A DNA stretch of 64,000 nucleotides, taken from contig NC_031776.1 in NCBI RefSeq assembly GCF_001522545.3, positions 34,203,042 through 34,267,041 of the forward strand. The letters are read 5' to 3'. The notes beneath the pieces are model-generated. The model was given only the letters and a program-made list of their open reading frames with translations, had not been told where the DNA came from and did no database searches. The first letter of the stretch is position 1, and every line of letters begins with the position of its first letter. Position numbers and translations under genes: made by a program. Shown one piece after another: positions 51,980 to 63,398 of this stretch. Source of the DNA: Parus major. Lineage: Eukaryota; Chordata; Aves; Passeriformes; Paridae.

Positions 51980-52424
51980 NNNNNNNNNNNNNNNNNNNNN
52001 NNNNNNNNNNNNNNNNNNNNNNNNNNNNNNNNNNNNNNNNNNNNNNNNNNNNNNNNNNNNNNNNNNNNNNNNNNNNNNNNNNNNNNNNNNNNNNNNNNNN
52101 NNNNNNNNNNNNNNNNNNNNNNNNNNNNNNNNNNNNNNNNNNNNNNNNNNNNNNNNNNNNNNNNNNNNNNNNNNNNNNNNNNNNNNNNNNNNNNNNNNNN
52201 NNNNNNNNNNNNNNNNNNNNNNNNNNNNNNNNNNNNNNNNNNNNNNNNNNNNNNNNNNNNNNNNNNNNNNNNNNNNNNNNNNNNNNNNNNNNNNNNNNNN
52301 NNNNNNNNNNNNNNNNNNNNNNNNNNNNNNNNNNNNNNNNNNNNNNNNNNNNNNNNNNNNNNNNNNNNNNNNNNNNNNNNNNNNNNNNNNNNNNNNNNNN
52401 NNNNNNNNNNNNNNNNNNNNNNNN
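51980..52424. other. Assembly gap, 445 bp
   Basis: A run of N flanked by a 19-A homopolymer on the left and CpG-rich sequence on the right. It begins 76 bp inside intron 2 from the ZEB2 donor, so proximal intronic regulatory sequence is missing. Confidence 1.
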
Positions 52425-52426
52425 CC

Positions 52427-52621
<195 letters not shown>

Positions 52622-52622
52622 T

Positions 52623-52652
52623 CAGCAGCAGCGGCGGCGGCAGCAGCAGCAG
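52623..52652 (-). repeat. (CAG)3(CGG)3(CAG)4 triplet tract in ZEB2 5'UTR
   Basis: Ten perfect triplets in a 3+3+4 arrangement are read on the plus strand; in ZEB2 RNA they appear as CUG/CCG repeats. The tract lies about 50 nt upstream of the start codon. Such tracts vary in length between individuals and species and can form stable hairpins in a leader. Confidence 0.9.
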
Positions 52653-52856
52653 CACGCAGGCTCTATGTAACGACCAAACACAGCGACAATGTGGGCATCG
52701 GGATGTCCCATTTAAACGCAGGGCGCCAACGGGGACCCCAGTTTGCACCCGAAAAAGAACCCATCCACGCACACGGCGAGGCTGGCCGTGCCGGGGGAGG
52801 TGGGACGCGGTCGGAGCGGGCTCCCCCTCTCTCCCCAGCCGGGCAGATTTCTTCTT

Positions 52857-53044
52857 TATTTATTTATATATTTATTTATTTATTTATTTCTGCTCCCTCT
52901 CTCTCTCTCTCTCCCTCTCTCTCTCTCTCTCTGTGTCTCTGCGTGTGTGTGTGTGTGAGCGCGTGTGCGTGTGTCTCCCTCCCTGCGTGTGTGTGTGTTG
53001 CACCAGCAAAGCAGATCAGAGAGAGAGAGAGAGAGAGAGAGAGA
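52857..53044. repeat. Compound microsatellite (TTTA/CT/TG/GA)
   Basis: The order on the plus strand is TATTTATT-type repeats (to about 52889), a near-pure CT tract (52897-52932), GT runs interrupted by GCG (52939-52974 and 52985-52999), then a pure AG tract (53018-53044). The CT and AG tracts are complementary, so either strand's RNA could fold them together across an approximately 85-nt loop. The cluster lies inside ZEB2 intron 1, about 280 bp upstream of the start codon. Confidence 0.95.
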
Positions 53045-53737
53045 CAAGAATTACATCTCAAATGAGTCATAACTCATGACCGTATGAGGGAATGCACAGC
53101 TTTTACAGTAGGCTGTTTGACTCAATGCTAGGCGGACCATTTCCTCCTAAAAGTACTTTAATTTGACACTAGAACTTCTTTTCACGCGAAATCCTACCCT
53201 TCTCTGCCTTCATTTTTATTTCCCCCCAAAGTAGACTCCAGCAAAGTGATAAGAGGAGAGGGAAACATGGCTCTCCCCTGTCCTTTTGGGGTAAAGATCA
53301 GCACGGATACCTCCCCCTCCCCCTAACAACGAGGAGTGTAATTATAAACCTCTGTCACCTTTTTAGTCAGTTTGACAATATTCAGGGTTTCCCCTGCCCC
53401 TTAGTTAAACAAAGCTTCAGAGTGTCATTTTTTTTTTTCCTTCCCAGAAAAGAAACAGAAATCAAAACTACCGCTGTCAGAGTTTTCAGCCTTTCAGATG
53501 GGTTTTGTTTTTTTGTTTTTAAGGAAAAAGAAAATAAATAAAAGCAACTTGTAAACTTTTAGACCTACTGTGTGTGCCTGTGTGCCCGGGCTGGGCTGGA
53601 GGCTCTATCTGTCAAAGGGAGAGAGGGGCAGGAGCGTTTGGTTTGCTGCAAGAACGCTCCTGAAACTCAGTCCATCTCGAGGAAGATGCTGTAGCTTTAA
53701 AGATGCTTTGACTTGAGGATTAGTTTAAACAGGGGGC

Positions 53738-53745
53738 TATAAAAG
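53738..53745 (+). promoter_or_regulatory. Candidate TATA box for antisense (ZEB2-AS1-like) transcript
   Basis: TATAAAAG in the context GGGGGCTATAAAAGATG is a strong TATA-box match on the strand opposite ZEB2, inside intron 1. In mammals ZEB2-AS1 is transcribed in this orientation and overlaps the 5'UTR intron and first exon. A start near 53770 would give a first exon of about 340 nt ending at the CAG|GTAAGAG donor at 54114. This is inference from position and motifs. Confidence 0.3.
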
Positions 53746-54110
53746 ATGTAACAGATGCAAACTGTAAAACAAGGGCAATTAACCCTTGCTCTCCTGAGCA
53801 GGATGCCCCCTCGCCTTCGCATCTATTGTCTTCTCCTGCACTGGGAGTTTTACATAAAACCTAAAAAATTATTACCTGACTCAACAATTTCAACATATAT
53901 ATACATATATTTTAAACAGAATGAGATTTTTTTTTCCCCCTCCTTTTTCCTCTTTCCCTTGTGTCTTTTTACTTTGCTGGAGCTTCACACCAGGACTGAG
54001 CAGGGAAGTGTGCTGCTCTTGGGTCTTTTTATTCTGCCTGAACTCTCTCCTCAGGCGTTTACTGTTATAAAACCTGCTTGGCTATAAATAAAAAATAATA
54101 AATCTCCAAG

Positions 54111-54120
54111 CAGGTAAGAG
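54111..54120 (+). promoter_or_regulatory. Strong plus-strand splice donor CAG|GTAAGAG
   Basis: A near-perfect donor lies antisense to ZEB2 within intron 1. Together with the TATA box about 370 bp upstream it makes a plausible antisense first exon. A second candidate donor, CAG|GTAAGG, lies at 55038-55046. Single splice motifs occur by chance, so confidence is limited. Confidence 0.3.
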
Positions 54121-55314
54121 GATGGGAAGATTGAGAGAGCGTGTGTGGGGTCAGCCTGTTTACTCACACTCTCCTGCCTGGGATTCTGCCTGGACAGAGG
54201 GAATGGGTGGCTCTGTGGATGTGGATGAAGGTGGCTAAGCAAAGAAGAGGCTGAGAAATGTGCTACAAACTTTAGTATTTGCCAGTTATTCCCGGGGCTG
54301 GGGTGGGCAGTGGTGGCATCACCGCGGCAGATCTGCCAGGAGAGGAGATACAGCGGAGAGGGAGGACAGGCACCGAGGCGAGCCCGGACCCTCAGCCTGC
54401 CTCGGCAATTGGCGTTTTAGTGCAAAACGACCAATGGTGAATTGTTTTAAATGCATTTCACTCCCTTCCCTACTCTCCAGCCTCCCGTAAAAAGTTATCA
54501 ATAATTTTAAACCTGCAAATTTAGAGAACACTTTTCTTCCCAGAGGACCGGTAAGCTTTTAAAAATATGTATTAATTTTATTTTTATTTTTTTTTCCTTT
54601 TGGTAAACGACTTTTAAGTTCCAGTCTGTACTTTCACTTCTTGCTTTAGGCTCCCAGAAGCTAAGGTGCTACTTCACCCAGCTTCACAAAATAAAATATA
54701 GAAATGAAACCAACTGAGCAGACAAAACAGCAAAACTTTCTGTTTGGGGAAACACATCCTTTGCTGGGGAGCCCTGCCCGGGGCTGGGGCTCCAGCGGTG
54801 CCCGGCCGGGCTGGCTCTGCATGCTCAGGGCATGCAAAGCATTAACAGGTACCTGCAAACTTTCAGAGCTCAGATGTAAAACCTGAAATAAAAAAGAGCA
54901 GGAGGTGGGTGGGGGGATGTTACAGGGTTGGGTTTTTTTGTTTTTTTTTTTGTTTTTTTTTCAGGAGGACGAAGTCCTTTCCTAACACTAAAACTTTTGC
55001 TGCTGCGTTTTAAAAAGCACTTCCCGTACCTGGCTGACAGGTAAGGGGAGCAGGGGTGGTGGTGGCACAGCCCCGTGCACCCCAAAACTGCTCACCCCTT
55101 CCTGGAGCAGTGCTGGAGTGACTTCAGGTTTCGGTTAAAAAGATTTAAAAAAAAATTTAAAAAATTAAATTTTCGCCCCAAGTATAAACAATCCAGAAAA
55201 ATTAAAATACTCTCGAAATGAAATAAGCCCGCTGATGCGTGAGGTGGTGTGAGGAAAAAAAAAAAAAAGAGAAGAGGAAAAGAAAAAAGGAGAGAAAATG
55301 GAATTAAATTCCAA

Positions 55315-55324
55315 ACCTACCTGC
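55315..55324 (-). promoter_or_regulatory. ZEB2: Candidate donor of ZEB2 noncoding exon 1
   Basis: On the minus strand GCAG|GTAGGT is a good donor, with 55321 as the last exon base. The sequence upstream of it (55322-55788) is unique, moderately GC-rich and pyrimidine-rich towards the donor. It runs back into the CpG block and gap at 55789-56163, as expected for a noncoding first exon. Distance to the start-codon exon is about 2.7 kb, similar to mammalian intron 1. It competes with the donor at 56218; both may be used, since mouse Zeb2 has several alternative untranslated exons. Confidence 0.4.
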
Positions 55325-55769
55325 GAAGTCTTGTTTGTAGTTTTGGCCAGAAATGGTGAGAAGAAAAAGCATGAAGAAGCCGCGAAGTGGAGGAGAAAAG
55401 GTGAAGGGAGATGCAGCTCCTGGAGAAATTGTAAAAAGCCTTGCAAAGAGTTGTCGGAAGGACCGTTATTCCTGCTGGGCAGGTTAGGACTGATCTCTTT
55501 CTGCCACTCCAGGAAACACAAACCTGGGGACGGACTGACGTGTTACGCCTCTTCTAATGACATTTTTTTCTTTTTCTTTTCTGTACGAGCGAGAGGAGAG
55601 ACCCTGCAACACACGCCACCTATCTTTGTGGGGAGGGATAATTGGAGAGCACCAAACGTGAGCATCATGTGGAAACGTGATCGCCAAGTTTCTCTCTGGG
55701 AAAGGATCTGGGATAGATTATACCTTGAAGTCTCCGCGAACGCTTTAGCGGCAGAAATGCAATTCCACC

Positions 55770-56215
55770 TCCTCCCGCCCGCCCCCCGNNNNNNNNNNNN
55801 NNNNNNNNNNNNNNNNNNNNNNNNNNNNNNNNNNNNNNNNNNNNNNNNNNNNNNNNNNNNNNNNNNNNNNNNNNNNNNNNNNNNNNNNNNNNNNNNNNNN
55901 NNNNNNNNNNNNNNNNNNNNNNNNNNNNNNNNNNNNNNNNNNNNNNNNNNNNNNNNNNNNNNNNNNNNNNNNNNNNNNNNNNNNNNNNNNNNNNNNNNNN
56001 NNNNNNNNNNNNNNNNNNNNNNNNNNNNNNNNNNNNNNNNNNNNNNNNNNNNNNNNNNNNNNNNNNNNNNNNNNNNNNNNNNNNNNNNNNNNNNNNNNNN
56101 NNNNNNNNNNNNNNNNNNNNNNNNNNNNNNNNNNNNNNNNNNNNNNNNNNNNNNNNNNNNNNNTCCTGCCCGCTCCGTCCGGGGCCAGCCCCGCTCCGGG
56201 CTCTTGCGCCGGGGA
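55770..56215. promoter_or_regulatory. CpG-rich block, likely ZEB2 promoter core (mostly gap)
   Basis: GC-rich, CpG-rich flanks (CCTCCCGCCC before, CTCCGTCCGGGG after) surround a 375-bp run of N. Its position about 3.2-3.6 kb upstream of the start codon fits the main ZEB2 CpG-island promoter. The core sequence itself is missing from this assembly. Confidence 0.5.
55789..56163. other. Assembly gap, 375 bp
   Basis: A run of N flanked by CCGCCCCCCG on one side and CpG-rich sequence on the other. It sits in the presumed ZEB2 promoter. Confidence 1.
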
Positions 56216-56217
56216 AA

Positions 56218-56225
56218 ACTTACCC
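56218..56225 (-). promoter_or_regulatory. ZEB2: Alternative minus-strand donor GG|GTAAGT
   Basis: A six-of-six match to the intron-side donor consensus (GTAAGT), with 56224 as the last exon base. It sits just upstream of the CpG-rich block and the 55789-56163 gap relative to ZEB2 transcription. It could end an alternative untranslated exon lying at about 56224-56320. No transcript evidence is available. Confidence 0.35.
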
Positions 56226-59200
56226 TAACATAAAGCCTAGAAACTAAACTCTGTTCGGGTACTGCAAATAAGCTCCTGGCTTGTTTTGGTGCGGTTTTAT
56301 TTTTATCTTTCACGGGTTTCTTTTGGGGCTTTTTTTTTTTTTTTTTTTTTTTCTCCCCTCCCTTTCATTTCAGCACTCATCCAGGTTATTTGAATAGTCA
56401 GCTAAATCTGATGGAAAAAAAAAAAAAATCAGCCGAACGTGCTGAGATCTTACAGTCTATCTGTTTTGTTCACAGATATGGATCAGGGGTGAGATGGGCT
56501 CTTTTCTTGGCTCTGCTCTTTCTTGGAAGTAGCTGGATGAGCAGAGAGACAGCGTGGACGAGTAACGCGTGGGGCTGAACTTCAAGGAGGTTACAAGTTT
56601 TTCACTTTTTTCAAGTATTAAAATTAAAATAAAATTGCATATAGAAAAAAAAAAAAAAAAAAAAAAAGAAGGGAAAGGGAAAAAAAAAAAAAAAGCAGCC
56701 CAGACTCCACCTTTGCACTGAAGGGATTGGTTATGCAAATATGGAAGGGGTTTCCTGGCAAATACAGCTTTCTACTGTATGGTTAATTAAATCATCACTC
56801 AAAAGCCTTCCAATGTGACGCTTCTGTCGTAATCCAATCAGGTTACGTAGGTCCTAAACAAGAAAGATATTTTCCACATCTGGAAGTCAGCAATTTAGCA
56901 AGTACTGCACATTATTAACCAATTCAGAGCCCACTTCCCAGGGGGATAGTTTTTTCTTTTTTTTTGAAGTTTAAGTGTTCTTAACCAACGCTCTGCCGGT
57001 TTGTTAATGAAAAAGCCGGTTTACACCGCACGTAATCGAGAAGTAATTCCGAAGTAAGTGGAGGCAGAGCGAGCCGGGGATGCGGAGCGAAGGCGTTCGG
57101 CTGCAAAGGGGGCAGATCCGGCTGAGGCTCCAGCCGCTCATGCCCAGCTCTCAGCACAGCCCACAGCCTTTCCTTCCTCCTGAAGGAGCTCGAAATCATC
57201 TCACTGCAAAGAGAAACTTCGCTTCTTGCCCACTCGCACGGTCCCTTCCCAGGGTAAACGTGGGGCTGCCCAAAGGGCTGCGTTAAAGCGCTGCGAAACA
57301 ATTCCCCAGCTCGGACAAGAGTTCAGCCTGTTCCAGCACTTTATGTGGTTTTATTTTCTTCTCCCCCTCCCGAGGAAAACCGAAACAAATGGCACGCTGA
57401 TCCCACACCGCACTTTTACTTACATTAAGCTTAGATAAACTGCTCTTGAACCGTGCATTGAACGTGTGCCTAAAGCAAGAAGTGGAGGGCGAGCAATAGC
57501 GGTGGGATCGCGCTCCAAAATGGTCCAGCTCAGGGAACACCTTCCTGACGGCTCAGCATCGCAAAGGAAGGAAGGGACCCCCCTCGCCCTCCCCGCAGGG
57601 TGTCCTTGCAGCTCATCACAGCCACCGACATCTGCCTGGGATATTTTTTTTTTTTTCTTTTGGTCATCTCTTGATTAGACGGGAGTGGGTGGCCCTGTGA
57701 GATGGGGGAGGCAGAGCACGGGGGGCTCAGGGCAGGGGCATCCAAATGTCCTCCCGAGCTGGGAAGTGGCACCTCCGGGTGTCCCCCTCCTCAACCCCGA
57801 GCTGCAGACGGAGTGGGGAGGGAGAGGCAGGCTCTGGCCGTCTGCTGCCGCTGCAATCCCCAACCAGGCAAAGGTGGCAACGAGCTGCCCTAATCTTTTC
57901 AATTCTTATTTTTATTTTTATTTATTGTTTTTATTGATAGCTCTGTTTTTGTTCCCCGCTACGAGTCGTCATGGCTTTGTTAAAAGTTTTCTTGCCACTA
58001 TTCTCTAAATGCCAGCTTGATTTTCCTGCAGGATGCATGACTTCTCCATGCCTAAACGTACCTGGATACACAGAGACATATCACACACATACACACACAC
58101 ACACACACACAGAATGATGATATCTTAATGAAATATATAGCACAGCGCAAATATCCTGAAATCAGATTCAAGTATTATTAGTTTGAATTAGATCCTCTCA
58201 GATCCAGAAGGCACTGCCTATAAATCAAGGGCAGTCTGGCAATTCCTTAAAGAGCTAAACTGAATTTAGATGCATATGATAAAAAGAAAGGGAAAGAAAA
58301 AAGTGAATGCTAATTACTGACTTACTCGATTTCCACTCACCCACGTTTTCTAGGAGAAAAACCTAAAAACCAACCAACAAGTTCTCAAAATAAATTAATC
58401 CCATTACAAATTCCTTACATATTGTTCCTACATTTCCAGATTACAAAACGAGGGGATGAACTGGAGATTACGAGAGGCTGCAGCCTGACTCGCAATAGGC
58501 AGGAGTGCTGTCGATGGTGTATCAATAAAATATATTTATCTGCAGCCACGCTGAAAAACAAACTCTCAGAGCGTGTGGTGATGCTCAAGGGCTCTAAGAA
58601 ACATGTTGGCATTGTCAGATAATCCCTATTCATAATTTTGCTGGCTGTTCTTTCAGCCCTCAATCTCACAGTTTCCCCAGCTCTGATGTGCCTCCGCAGG
58701 GTTTGCTTCGGAGCGATAAAACTGCTCGGATCTTCGCAGGACTGACATAGCACCCAACATTATTAGATGCTATTTTAATGTGAGATGTGGGGCTGTTTGT
58801 TGGGGTTTTTTTCATTTTTAATTTTTGGACACTGGACCTAAATATTTAGCAGTCAGCTAAGCCCTTCTGAGATGGAATTTAACCTTAATCCAGGCGATGA
58901 TTTCCTGCCCGGCTCTGAACTAATAACGGGTGTGCAGCTTCTTTAGGAGATGGAAATAATGACAGGCTATAGATCCTGCCTTTATTGGGGTGGTGCTGGC
59001 AGCCCGGATCCCAGTCCCTGCTCCATCAGCATCCCCATGCAGATCCTATTCCCTGCTCTATTTTAAAACTTTTGCACATCCTATACCCCCCCACCCCATC
59101 AGTTTAAAAGCAAGCAGAGCCAAAATATCCTCACAAACCCCAGCTCCTTCCTTGTGTATAGCTCCCAGCACTGGGGCTTGGAGATGGTTTTAAGGGCAGT

Positions 59201-60889
59201 TCTCTGAGTGCAGGTTTCTGCTCTTTTCATCAGGTTTTCCTACATGGAAATGCTGCAAGTTGCGGTGAGGGTGGGCTGATCCTGATGCAAACCTGTCTGG
59301 TTAAAGCCACAGGAGAAGCCCTCTTGCTTCCAGCTCCTCGGTGGGTTTCCTTTGTCCACCAAAACCTATCATGGTGAAGATAACCCCGTGTTCCCAACAC
59401 TGTGTGGATCTGCAGGGCCAGCCAGGGGCAAATCCTGCTGCCAGGGACAAACCCTACTGTGAGAAAGGGATTGTGCAGGGAGAGAGCTCCGTGTGACCCC
59501 CAGCACCCAGCTCTGATTGAGAGGGGAGGTGACCAGCCACCGAGGAGAGCTTTGGGGCACAGGCCCTGGAGGACCCGAGCCTTTGGCTTTATGGGGACTG
59601 GTGGCATGGTCTGAGGGGATGATTCACTGCCTTATTTATTTTGGTGTGTTTGCTTGTCCCCTGGAGGAGGATGAGTAATGGGGACTGTATTTTCTTGCCC
59701 ACCACGTGGAAGGAGGAAAACTGAGGGAATAGGAGCAAAGATGCCATGGCTGATGAGTTTTGACTAATATATTTTAGAGGCTGGTGAAGACAGGTTTAAC
59801 ACCTCTTAAGTACACTTCAGATGCTCTGAGGCTTTTCCTTCATGTCTTCCATAGACAGAATTCTTGACTATTTTCCCTGAAGTGTGGAACCCTTCCTACA
59901 TCAGGGATTAAACATCCCCGTGTAGGGGACCCAGATGAGATGTGCCCACTTGCAGCCAAGCCTGTGGAGAGCATCCTTCCCTCCCCACAGCCCTGCTCCT
60001 CTGAGGGAGCTGCTCCTGCAAGATTTGGGATCCCTGTGGGTTCTGGCTGCTTCTCATGCTCCTGTCTCTGGGGTGTAGAAGATGTCCTTGCCTTGAGAAA
60101 GAATTTTGAGGTTGCAAAAAAAAAACCCCAAATCAAACAAAAAAAGATGCCGGGGGGATTATTTTCTGCAGTCACCTGTGGCAGCAGAGGATAATACAGG
60201 CTGGAATAATTTTTGTGAGCAGGGAAGGCCCCATGTGGGCCCAAGATGCTGCTGGATACTTTGGCTCAGTACAGGTGTCCCTATAAACTAAGATTTAGAA
60301 AGCAAAGCCTTTATTTTTTTTCCAATTTCCACATGGAGGAGAGGGCACAGAAGAGAGGAAGAAAGGGTCAGGGAATGACTCTCCCCCCACCCGCTGATGA
60401 GGTATTTGGGAAGAAACCTTTTGAATCAACATTCCCAAAGTTTTCAAGTTCCTCTGCGGAAAACCCATGTAGGGATAGGATACGAGCCAAAAGCAGGGGA
60501 AAAGATTGTCTGGCTTTAATTTATCTATCCCTGGGCATTTCTAACCAGCAGATCACTGTAATATTTGATCTTGTGTGAGTCCCTGAACGTTAAAAGTGAA
60601 TCTCCTCATATGTTTTTGTTAATTTTGTCATTCATAAAGCCACTTCTGATGGCCTAGAGCTGCTCAGCTGCTGTTCACAACATCTGTGTGTCTGCATCCA
60701 CAGGTCCCAAAATTTCTTTTCTCATTGGGCAGTGAGCAGTGAGGGACAAGCATCCTCCAGCCACTGTCCCACACCATGAGCTGAGCAGCTTTTCCTTCTC
60801 TTCTGGGATCAATGCTGAAGTTTGGTCACATTTCTTGGCTCAGTTGGCAGTGATTAAAATTCACGGCTCACTTTTGTTTATAGTTGGTT
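56226..60889. other. ZEB2 upstream flank; no gene seen
   Basis: Upstream flank of ZEB2. Items: T-run 56330-56352, A-runs 56646-56695, CpG-bearing unique stretch 57000-57330, GC-richer patch 57660-57890, (AC)n 58088-58112, and GC-richer patches 58985-59220 and 59230-60080. Mammalian ZEB2-AS1 would run through here on the plus strand, but I cannot define exons. Open frames lack recognisable domains. Confidence 0.5.
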
Positions 60890-61330
60890 GTTTACTTTGT
60901 TGAATTTTTAAAAACTTGTTAGAATGCAATTGAACACAGATTCAACAGTATTTAGGCTTGAAAAATAAAGATGCATTAGAAAGATGCCTATTATGCTTCA
61001 GAATTATTAATTGACATTTTTATGATGAATAATTAATCATTTGAATAATTTTCGTATCTCTGATCTGAACACATATTTGCATATCTAATGTCTGATTTTA
61101 AATGTGGTTTCTTTAGTTGCATTCTCCCAGGACAAAGACAAGAAGTAAGTAACATCCTAATGCAAAACTTTTTTCCTTTGCACTTGTAAAAGTATGTTTA
61201 TTGAAATGCAAGTTCCTATCTAGTTATGAAGCTGTTAATAATCTATGCATGACATATATGCATTAATAAGGTGGTGAATCCTCTGGATATGAGCACATTT
61301 AGGCCTCATTTTCTTATATACAGTGGTGAG
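60890..61330. promoter_or_regulatory. Candidate conserved block, homeodomain/octamer-rich
   Basis: AT-rich but complex sequence upstream of ZEB2. It has repeated TAATTA/ATTAAT cores (about 61005-61045), an octamer-like ATTTGCATA (61074-61082) and ATGCATTAATAAG at about 61259. No transposon or simple repeat. It looks like a developmental enhancer; conservation untested. Confidence 0.35.
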
Positions 61331-62221
61331 GTCCCCTGCAATACTTAAACCCATGTGAGGTTAAGCTAGGAAACCATAAAGAAATATCTCAGATACACAG
61401 TGTTCCTGTCTTGTTTATATGACACTCAGTGAGAAGATCAAAGGTTGTTTCAATTTGAGGTGTTTAAAATATCAGGAACTCTTAATATAAATTTTAACCG
61501 TGTCCGCCCAGTGAGCCAACATCAATATTTTCTTGATATATTTTAATATGCCTAAATCATAGCCCCCAAGACCTCACCTCGCTGTAGCTGGTGGTGGTTA
61601 AGGAACAGCAGAAGTGCAGATCAGTTGTAAGTTGGTCAGCAAAGGGGTGCAAGGGATGGTGCTTGTTGTGCAACCCCGCTTGGCACTGGGCTGGTGTGAG
61701 CACAGCTCAGCCACAGAGGGAACAGAAAGGAGGAAGGGGCAGCTGGGCAAAACCAGAACCCAAAAGGTAGAAAAACTGAATGAAGGAATGAAAAAGTAGC
61801 CTTTGTTCCACTGCTGCTGGCCATGGGTTAATTGTTACAGCAGCACTGCCTGCCTGGCACCCAAGGAGTTGCCTTCACTTCTGTGAGAATCTGGTTTATT
61901 AAGAATTTAAAGGTTTGGAGAATTTTATTTAGTGGCACCTTTAAATGCACAGGGAGCCCAAATATTCTGTGTACAGCCTGTTGGCTCCTTGACGTCATAC
62001 TGGAGAACTAAGGTGATGGCTGCTCTAGAAATATCTAAAACTGATGCAGTATTTATATTTAGCAGATTAGAGAAATTACATCAAAATGGAGGCACAAATT
62101 CACCCCAGTGTTTAAATTTCCTTCGTGCCATTAATACAAGGAACATAGAACACACGCAATGTAAAATGAAAATAAAGGCTTTTAACATCTTTTTTCTTTT
62201 CACAGCAGGTAGTAAAAAATA
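61331..62221. other. ZEB2 upstream flank; no gene seen
   Basis: Unique AT-rich sequence with a GC-richer patch at 61570-61760. I see no exon, transposon or RNA gene. Confidence 0.5.
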
Positions 62222-62318
62222 TGTATATTATAAATATATATCTGTACATATATATATATATATGTGTGTGTGTACATATATATATAAATACATTTGTATG
62301 CACACATATATATATATG
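62222..62318. repeat. (TA)n/(TG)n microsatellite
   Basis: A compound run of TATATA, TGTGTG and ACATATA units with interruptions. The open frame through it (61932-62360) is not coding-like. A T-run follows at 62508-62528. Confidence 0.95.
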
Positions 62319-62493
62319 TTTTTTATTTTTGGTGGAATTATATTATATAGACTATGGTAATGTAGTGGGCAATATCTGACAGACAGATACTGCATAAAGA
62401 AACTGTGAAACTCAGTTCTCAGAACAGGCTGGAGTTATACTGAATAGGATGTTTAGCAGTTACATATGCTCAGTGATAACAGATTATTTTTTC

Positions 62494-62525
<32 letters not shown>

Positions 62526-62803
62526 TTAGGAGGGGTTGAATTTGTAAGAACAAGAGTGGTAAAAAGCTCTGAGCCCAGTGGCCAAAACTGCCACTGCTTT
62601 GGCCATCAGGGCAGTGGCAATGCCAGAAAGTTCTTTGCAAAAGGAAGAGGTGGGAATTGGGGTTAAACTTCTGCTTTTTTGGTTCTAAAAGCAGGAGAGT
62701 AAGAAAACATCCCTGAGATGTTCCCACAATTCTTTGTAAAGGGAGACATCCCTTCTGGGGCTGGGGTCAGCAGCAGTTCTGGGCTGAAGGCATCCCCTGC
62801 TGA

Positions 62804-62960
62804 GAATCCAGAATGGTTTGGGTGGGAAGGAACCTTAAAGCCCATCCCATTCCACCCCCTGCCATGGGCAGGGACACCTTCCACCACCCCAGGCTGCTCC
62901 AAGCTCCGTCCAACCTTGGATGCTTCCAGGGATGCGACATCAGGAACATCATCCAATGCC
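62804..62960 (-). mobile_element. CR1 LINE, truncated 3' end
   Basis: The plus strand reads GAATGGTTTGGGTGGGAAGG, then an ACCTTAAAGCCCATCCCATT-type block, GCCATGGGCAGGGACACCTT and later TTCCAGGGATG. This is the reverse complement of the CR1 3' region, in a form typical of passerine genomes. It is 5'-truncated and non-autonomous. The open frame 62718-63047 runs over it and is not a gene. Confidence 0.93.
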
Positions 62961-63398
62961 TCTCAGATGTTATTGTACCTTCATGAGATCAATGGACAAC
63001 TGTGTGGAAGATTTATTTACATGCAGATTTTTTTTGTTTGCGTTTAGGCTGAATATAAATTCACATACATTCATAATTACATAGTAGCCCCTGTTCTACC
63101 TGTTTGAGACTAGAACAAATTTCCTTTTCCCTGGCTTCCTCAGTGTCACCCTACTTTTCCCACTGACTCCTGATTAAGTTAATGGAGGTGAAATTAGCAG
63201 CAAAGAATATGGGTGTAAAGCTGACATTTTGATGTCTATCCAAAAGTTTTGGAGTCGATCGATTGCCCCAATTATTTCTTATCACCGCCCCAGGGAAAAC
63301 ATATTTTTCTTTCCACAACTTCAGGAGATTAGCTGGATATTTTAAAATCTACAGAAACACAAGGGTTACGAAGATATTTAGAAAATCCCAAATGATTT

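Larger units (their letters stand above)
52661..56217 (-). other. ZEB2: ZEB2 intron 1 and noncoding first-exon zone
   Basis: The span between the start-codon exon and the CpG-rich promoter block corresponds to the 5'UTR intron of mammalian ZEB2. That intron is a few kilobases long and is reported to hold an IRES whose retention is controlled by the antisense transcript ZEB2-AS1. No protein-coding gene is visible. It holds a dense microsatellite cluster (52857-53044), a plus-strand TATA box (53738-53745), several strong plus-strand splice donors (54114, 55041) and a minus-strand donor (55315-55320). The exact exon/intron limits need transcripts. Confidence 0.55.

Noticed and set aside
1..52424. 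ZEB2 exon 3 within the window
   Set aside because: I looked on the minus strand for sequence encoding VNYDNVVDTGSETDEEDK and saw none; the intron is expected to be tens of kilobases long.
55298..56313. Frames of 256-311 codons across the third gap
   Set aside because: Gap artefact in the promoter region; no recognisable protein on either flank.
61932..62360. 142-codon plus-strand open frame
   Set aside because: Its second half translates a TA/TG microsatellite; the first half has no recognisable domain.
62718..63047. 109-codon plus-strand open frame
   Set aside because: It is the antisense of a CR1 3' untranslated tail, not a gene.
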